Origin: Actinokineospora terrae
GTDB taxonomy: Bacteria; Actinomycetota; Actinomycetes; Mycobacteriales; Pseudonocardiaceae
Direction of reading: 5' to 3'
Length of the DNA: 64,000 bases
NCBI RefSeq assembly: GCF_900111175.1
Contig: NZ_FOGI01000002.1
Span: forward strand, 567,708-631,707
Position 1 is the first letter of the stretch; each line of letters opens with the position of its first letter. The notes under the pieces were generated by a model. The model saw only the letters and a program-made list of their open reading frames with translations, was not told the origin of the DNA and searched no databases. The translations under genes and the position numbers were made by a program. This document shows positions 61,432-64,000 of the stretch, one piece after another.

Positions 61432-62208
61432 TCAGTGGCCGGTGAAGGTGGCCCGACCGGGGCCGTCGGCCAGGAAGGAGCGGACGCCCTCTTGGAGGTC
61501 GGCGGTGTCGTAGAGGGCGGCGGCGGTGGCGGTGGTGTGGGCGGTCGCCTGGGGGATGCCGCCGGCCTCGAAGTGGCGGAGGAGGGACTTGGTGGCGGCG
61601 TGCGCGCGGGTGGGGCCGTCCGCGAGGAGGGTGGTGTAGGAGAGGGCGGCGTCGGCGAAGCCCGCTTCGGGGAAGACCTCGTTGACGACATTCCAGGCGT
61701 GCAGGGTGTCGGCGTCGTACTTGTCGCCGGTGAGCACCATCTCCTTGGCCCTGGCGACCCCCGCCCGCGCGGCGAGGCGCTGGGTGCCGCCCATGGTCGG
61801 GGTGAGCCCGATGACGCTCTCCACCAACCCGAACCGCGACTCCTCGACCGCCAACAAGAGGTCACACGCCAACGCCACCTCGAACGCCCAGGTCAAGCAC
61901 AACCCGTGCGCAGCAAACACAGTAGGACACTCCAACGCCGCGATCCGCTCCGGCAACTCCACCATCACGTCGAACAGCGCCTTCGCCTCCACCACCGACC
62001 GCTGCGCCGCGAACAGGGCGACATCAACCCCACCACTGACGATGTCCCCCGCGGCCCTGACCAACACCGCCCGCGCAGGCCGAGCCTCGAGCTCGTCCAA
62101 CGCCACCGCGAAGCTCTCGTGCAACTCCACGGTGTAGAGGTTCAACGGCGGATTATCGATGGTCAGCACCGCAACCCCACCAATCCGCTCCAACACCACA
62201 CCCACCAC
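61432..62208 (-). CDS. Enoyl-CoA hydratase/isomerase (crotonase) family protein
   Basis: 258 residues of the crotonase fold. Oxyanion-hole segments are recognisable at VSGGVDVALF and HGLCLTWAFEVALACD. The usual paired Glu residues are not clear; VEESRFGLVESVIGLTPTMGG carries one Glu in the second position. It may hydrate, isomerise or hydrolyse an acyl-CoA. Starts at GTG 62208 or 62205; GGGAGG (62220-62215) favours 62208. Separated by 303 bp from the next, divergent gene. Confidence 0.8.
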   Translation of the reverse strand: MVGVVLERIGGVAVLTIDNPPLNLYTVELHESFAVALDELEARPARAVLVRAAGDIVSGGVDVALFAAQRSVVEAKALFDVMVELPERIAALECPTVFAAHGLCLTWAFEVALACDLLLAVEESRFGLVESVIGLTPTMGGTQRLAARAGVARAKEMVLTGDKYDADTLHAWNVVNEVFPEAGFADAALSYTTLLADGPTRAHAATKSLLRHFEAGGIPQATAHTTATAAALYDTADLQEGVRSFLADGPGRATFTGH

Positions 62209-62511
62209 AATCTCCCTCCCGTCGACCGGTCCCGGCCCTATGGCTATCACGCACCACCCGCGCCCGCCGGACACCGAAGCCCGCCGCCCCACCGACACCG
62301 GGCCTACGCCGAACCAGCCTGGAAGCCCTTGCCGTTCTCTCGTTGAGCAGCGCGTTCTCGCGTCCCACCCCAGGTCGGTGTAGTCGCGGGACAGCACACG
62401 GCCACGCCCAGCAGGACCGGATCTCGGCCGTCCGGGTCACCTCCTCACCCACTCGGCGCCAACGATGAGGTCACGGGCCACCGATCGGCGGATCTAGGCG
62501 AAACAAGACCC
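62209..62511. other. Divergent intergenic region
   Basis: 303 bp between the crotonase gene and the sigma-factor operon. It holds the crotonase Shine-Dalgarno at its left edge; CGTTCTC occurs twice (about 62333 and 62350). No gene, RNA or clear promoter is seen. Confidence 0.35.
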
Positions 62512-62835
62512 GTGACTAAACAGATTCCCGGTCGGGCTCGACACCTGGGTGTGAGAATCACATCTGGCGGACTCGCCGCATGGATCGGTCCACCACTGGC
62601 CGCCGGCATGGGCATGTGGTCCTGGTCAGCCGCCTGCGGATGCGTTGCGTTGGCCGTGGCTGGCTTGGTAGCCGAGTACCTCACCGGCAGAACACTTCTT
62701 CACCTGGTCGAACGCGCACCTGCGGGCACCAGTGTGGTGATGGCGCCCGCGGGCTGCTCCTCTCGCGTCGAGGTCAAGATCGGGCAAGATCGCTCGCCCG
62801 GGCAGGAGGACCACGATGAGTCCGCGGATTCCTGA
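62512..62835 (+). CDS. Small membrane protein upstream of the sigma factor
   Basis: 107 residues. Two hydrophobic stretches (about 17-34 and 37-57) are followed by a short polar tail. Family unrecognised. The GTG start has no Shine-Dalgarno. The 3' end overlaps the sigma-factor gene by 20 bp, so both are likely on one transcript. It could be a membrane partner of the sigma factor, but this is inference. Confidence 0.5.
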   Translation: MTKQIPGRARHLGVRITSGGLAAWIGPPLAAGMGMWSWSAACGCVALAVAGLVAEYLTGRTLLHLVERAPAGTSVVMAPAGCSSRVEVKIGQDRSPGQEDHDESADS

Positions 62836-63397
62836 CGAGGCCGCGAAGGAGGTGGCCGAGTTGTTCCGCTACACGGCACGTGATCTGCACCGATACGCCT
62901 TTCGCCTCAATCGGGGCGACGCCGCGTCAGCAGAGGACCAGGTGCAGGACGCGTTCCAGGCCGCCGCGCTCGCCTGGCCCGCGCTGCGCCCGCTCAGTGC
63001 CGGCAGACGGCGGGCTTGGCTGTTCGCGGTCGTGCGGAACAAGTCGATCGACACGTGGCGGAAGTCGACAGGGGTCGAGTCGCTGACCGAAACAGGCATC
63101 TCAACGGCTCCTGAGGACACCCACTACCGCGCTGTCCACCTGATCCTCCTCGAACGTTGCTGGAAACTCCTGCTCACGATGCCAACAGCACGATTCCGGG
63201 TCGCCTACTTGCGGTGGCACGAGAGCATGAGCACGCGAGAGATCGCGGACCACCTCGGTATCGCGCCGTCCACCGTCCGTGTGCACATCAAGCACGCTCG
63301 CGACGAGATCATTGCCAATATCGGCCCTGACGTGCCGTTCCTTGTCGAATCAGAACGCCCGATCGCCCGGAGCGAACGGAAGGAGGTAGAGCAGTGA
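62816..63397 (+). CDS. ECF-type sigma-70 family RNA polymerase sigma factor
   Basis: 193 residues. Region 2 (about 14-85) includes [32 protein letters not shown] and [20 protein letters not shown]. Region 4 (about 115-170) includes the helix-turn-helix [31 protein letters not shown] is 5 nt before the ATG. Coupled by GTGA overlap to the next gene, whose product would normally be its regulator. Target promoters unknown. Confidence 0.9.
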   Translation: MSPRIPDEAAKEVAELFRYTARDLHRYAFRLNRGDAASAEDQVQDAFQAAALAWPALRPLSAGRRRAWLFAVVRNKSIDTWRKSTGVESLTETGISTAPEDTHYRAVHLILLERCWKLLLTMPTARFRVAYLRWHESMSTREIADHLGIAPSTVRVHIKHARDEIIANIGPDVPFLVESERPIARSERKEVEQ

Positions 63398-64000
63398 GCG
63401 ATCAGAATCCGATTGACCACCAGTTGACCGGCCTGTTCCAAGTCATGGACTCCGCGCCTCTTGGCGATGACCCCGGCTACGACATGGAGGCAGGTCTGAC
63501 CCGGCTCACGGCTTGGATGTCGGACGATCCGGCGGCCCGAGCGGCTCGGGACGAGCGCGAGCGAGCGCAGCGTTCGGCGAAGTCCCGCAAGCAGGAGTTG
63601 GTGGAGGAGGCCGAGCGGCTCTCCGAGTCCGACGACTGGGGCCCCACCGCAGGCCGCTACAAAGACCTCATGATCGAGTGGAAGGCCGCCGGACGCGCAC
63701 CCAAGGACGCCGACGACACCCTGTGGCAACGCTTCCGCGCCGCCCAGGACGCCTTCTTCGCCCGCCGCTCCAGCGTCTTCGACGAACGCGACGCCGAGTT
63801 CGCCGACAACGCCCGCAAGAAGGAAGAACTGCTGGCCGAGGCCGAGAAGATCACCACAACCGACCTCGACGCCGCCCGCACCGCACTGCACCGCGTCCAG
63901 GAACGCTGGGAAGAGATCGGCAAGGTCCCCCGCGAACGCATCCGCGAACTCGAGGGCAGACTCCGCGCCGTCGAGGACAAGGTCCGCACCGCCGCCGACG
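63394..64000 (+). CDS. Sigma-partner N-terminus fused to DUF349 domain (partial)
   Basis: Open from GTG 63394 (AGGAGGT, 6 nt spacing) to the window end, 202 codons. Residues 1-50 ([20 protein letters not shown]..., [11 protein letters not shown]) look like the short cytoplasmic start of a sigma-factor partner protein. From about residue 62 ([13 protein letters not shown]) the sequence is a DUF349 protein: [47 protein letters not shown], then [12 protein letters not shown] with a second repeat [20 protein letters not shown]349 proteins are helical and of unclear function. The junction near 63560 looks like two unrelated proteins joined. Confidence 0.65.
   Translation, partial: MSDQNPIDHQLTGLFQVMDSAPLGDDPGYDMEAGLTRLTAWMSDDPAARAARDERERAQRSAKSRKQELVEEAERLSESDDWGPTAGRYKDLMIEWKAAGRAPKDADDTLWQRFRAAQDAFFARRSSVFDERDAEFADNARKKEELLAEAEKITTTDLDAARTALHRVQERWEEIGKVPRERIRELEGRLRAVEDKVRTAAD

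Overview
The window is high-GC DNA with dense GTG starts, 4-bp stop/start overlaps and many leaderless-type promoters. It carries the complete Pup-proteasome locus, mycothiol ligase mshC and the order trmI / recB-like / hisE / PAC2 / mshC. Together these point to an actinomycete, most likely of the Pseudonocardiales (Actinokineospora/Saccharothrix-like). The family placement is inference; actinobacterial origin is secure.

Layout. 0.1-7.3 kb: a small secreted protein, an FtsX-type ABC exporter (one permease, two ATPases) whose permease-ATPase junction has been tandemly duplicated, a DUF4429-SHOCT protein, an SGNH hydrolase and a DUF1232 protein. 7.4-15.8 kb: a frameshifted NB-ARC/TPR gene, an M24 peptidase-Lrp pair, an MFS-ArsR-like regulator pair, a 5'-3' exonuclease, an Eis-type acetyltransferase and a DUF4333 protein. 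16-35.5 kb: the proteasome locus, read leftwards: arc, dop, pup, prcB, prcA, pafA, pafB, pafC, a small membrane protein, tatA, tatC, a lipid kinase and helY. It is interrupted by a Nudix/lipoprotein pair, a LysR gene, a PAP2-lipid kinase fusion and a GNAT gene. 35.9-38.6 kb: three tandem Pro/Gln/Tyr-rich single-pass membrane proteins. 38.7-46.7 kb: trmI, an M50 protease, a RecB-like Fe-S nuclease, hisE, a HAD phosphatase, PAC2, MFS and mshC. 46.8-56 kb: an intracellular subtilase with a coupled propeptide-like protein, a PLP enzyme, a membrane protein, DUF427, a MEDS-HATPase protein and hrpA. 56-64 kb: a two-component system, DUF6319, a GAF histidine kinase with a lone receiver, an FAD oxidoreductase, an enoyl-CoA hydratase, and an ECF sigma operon ending in a sigma-partner/DUF349 chimera cut by the window edge.

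How it fits together. Pup (already ending in Glu) is ligated by PafA and removed by Dop. ARC feeds tagged proteins to PrcBA. PafB and PafC form the WYL-domain activator of LexA-independent DNA damage genes. Two sites in the window match the PafBC-dependent (RecA-NDp) promoter pattern TTGTCRGTG-N8-TAnnnT, one before arc and one before the RecB-like nuclease. A LexA-box-like palindrome lies before pafB. The sequence therefore suggests that damage signalling is wired into the proteasome locus.

The least explained structure is a pair of unrelated gene junctions (3.2-3.7 kb and 49.38-49.45 kb). At each, an overlapping stop/start has been tandemly duplicated so that a chain of tiny ORFs, each overlapping the next, runs from the upstream gene to the downstream one.
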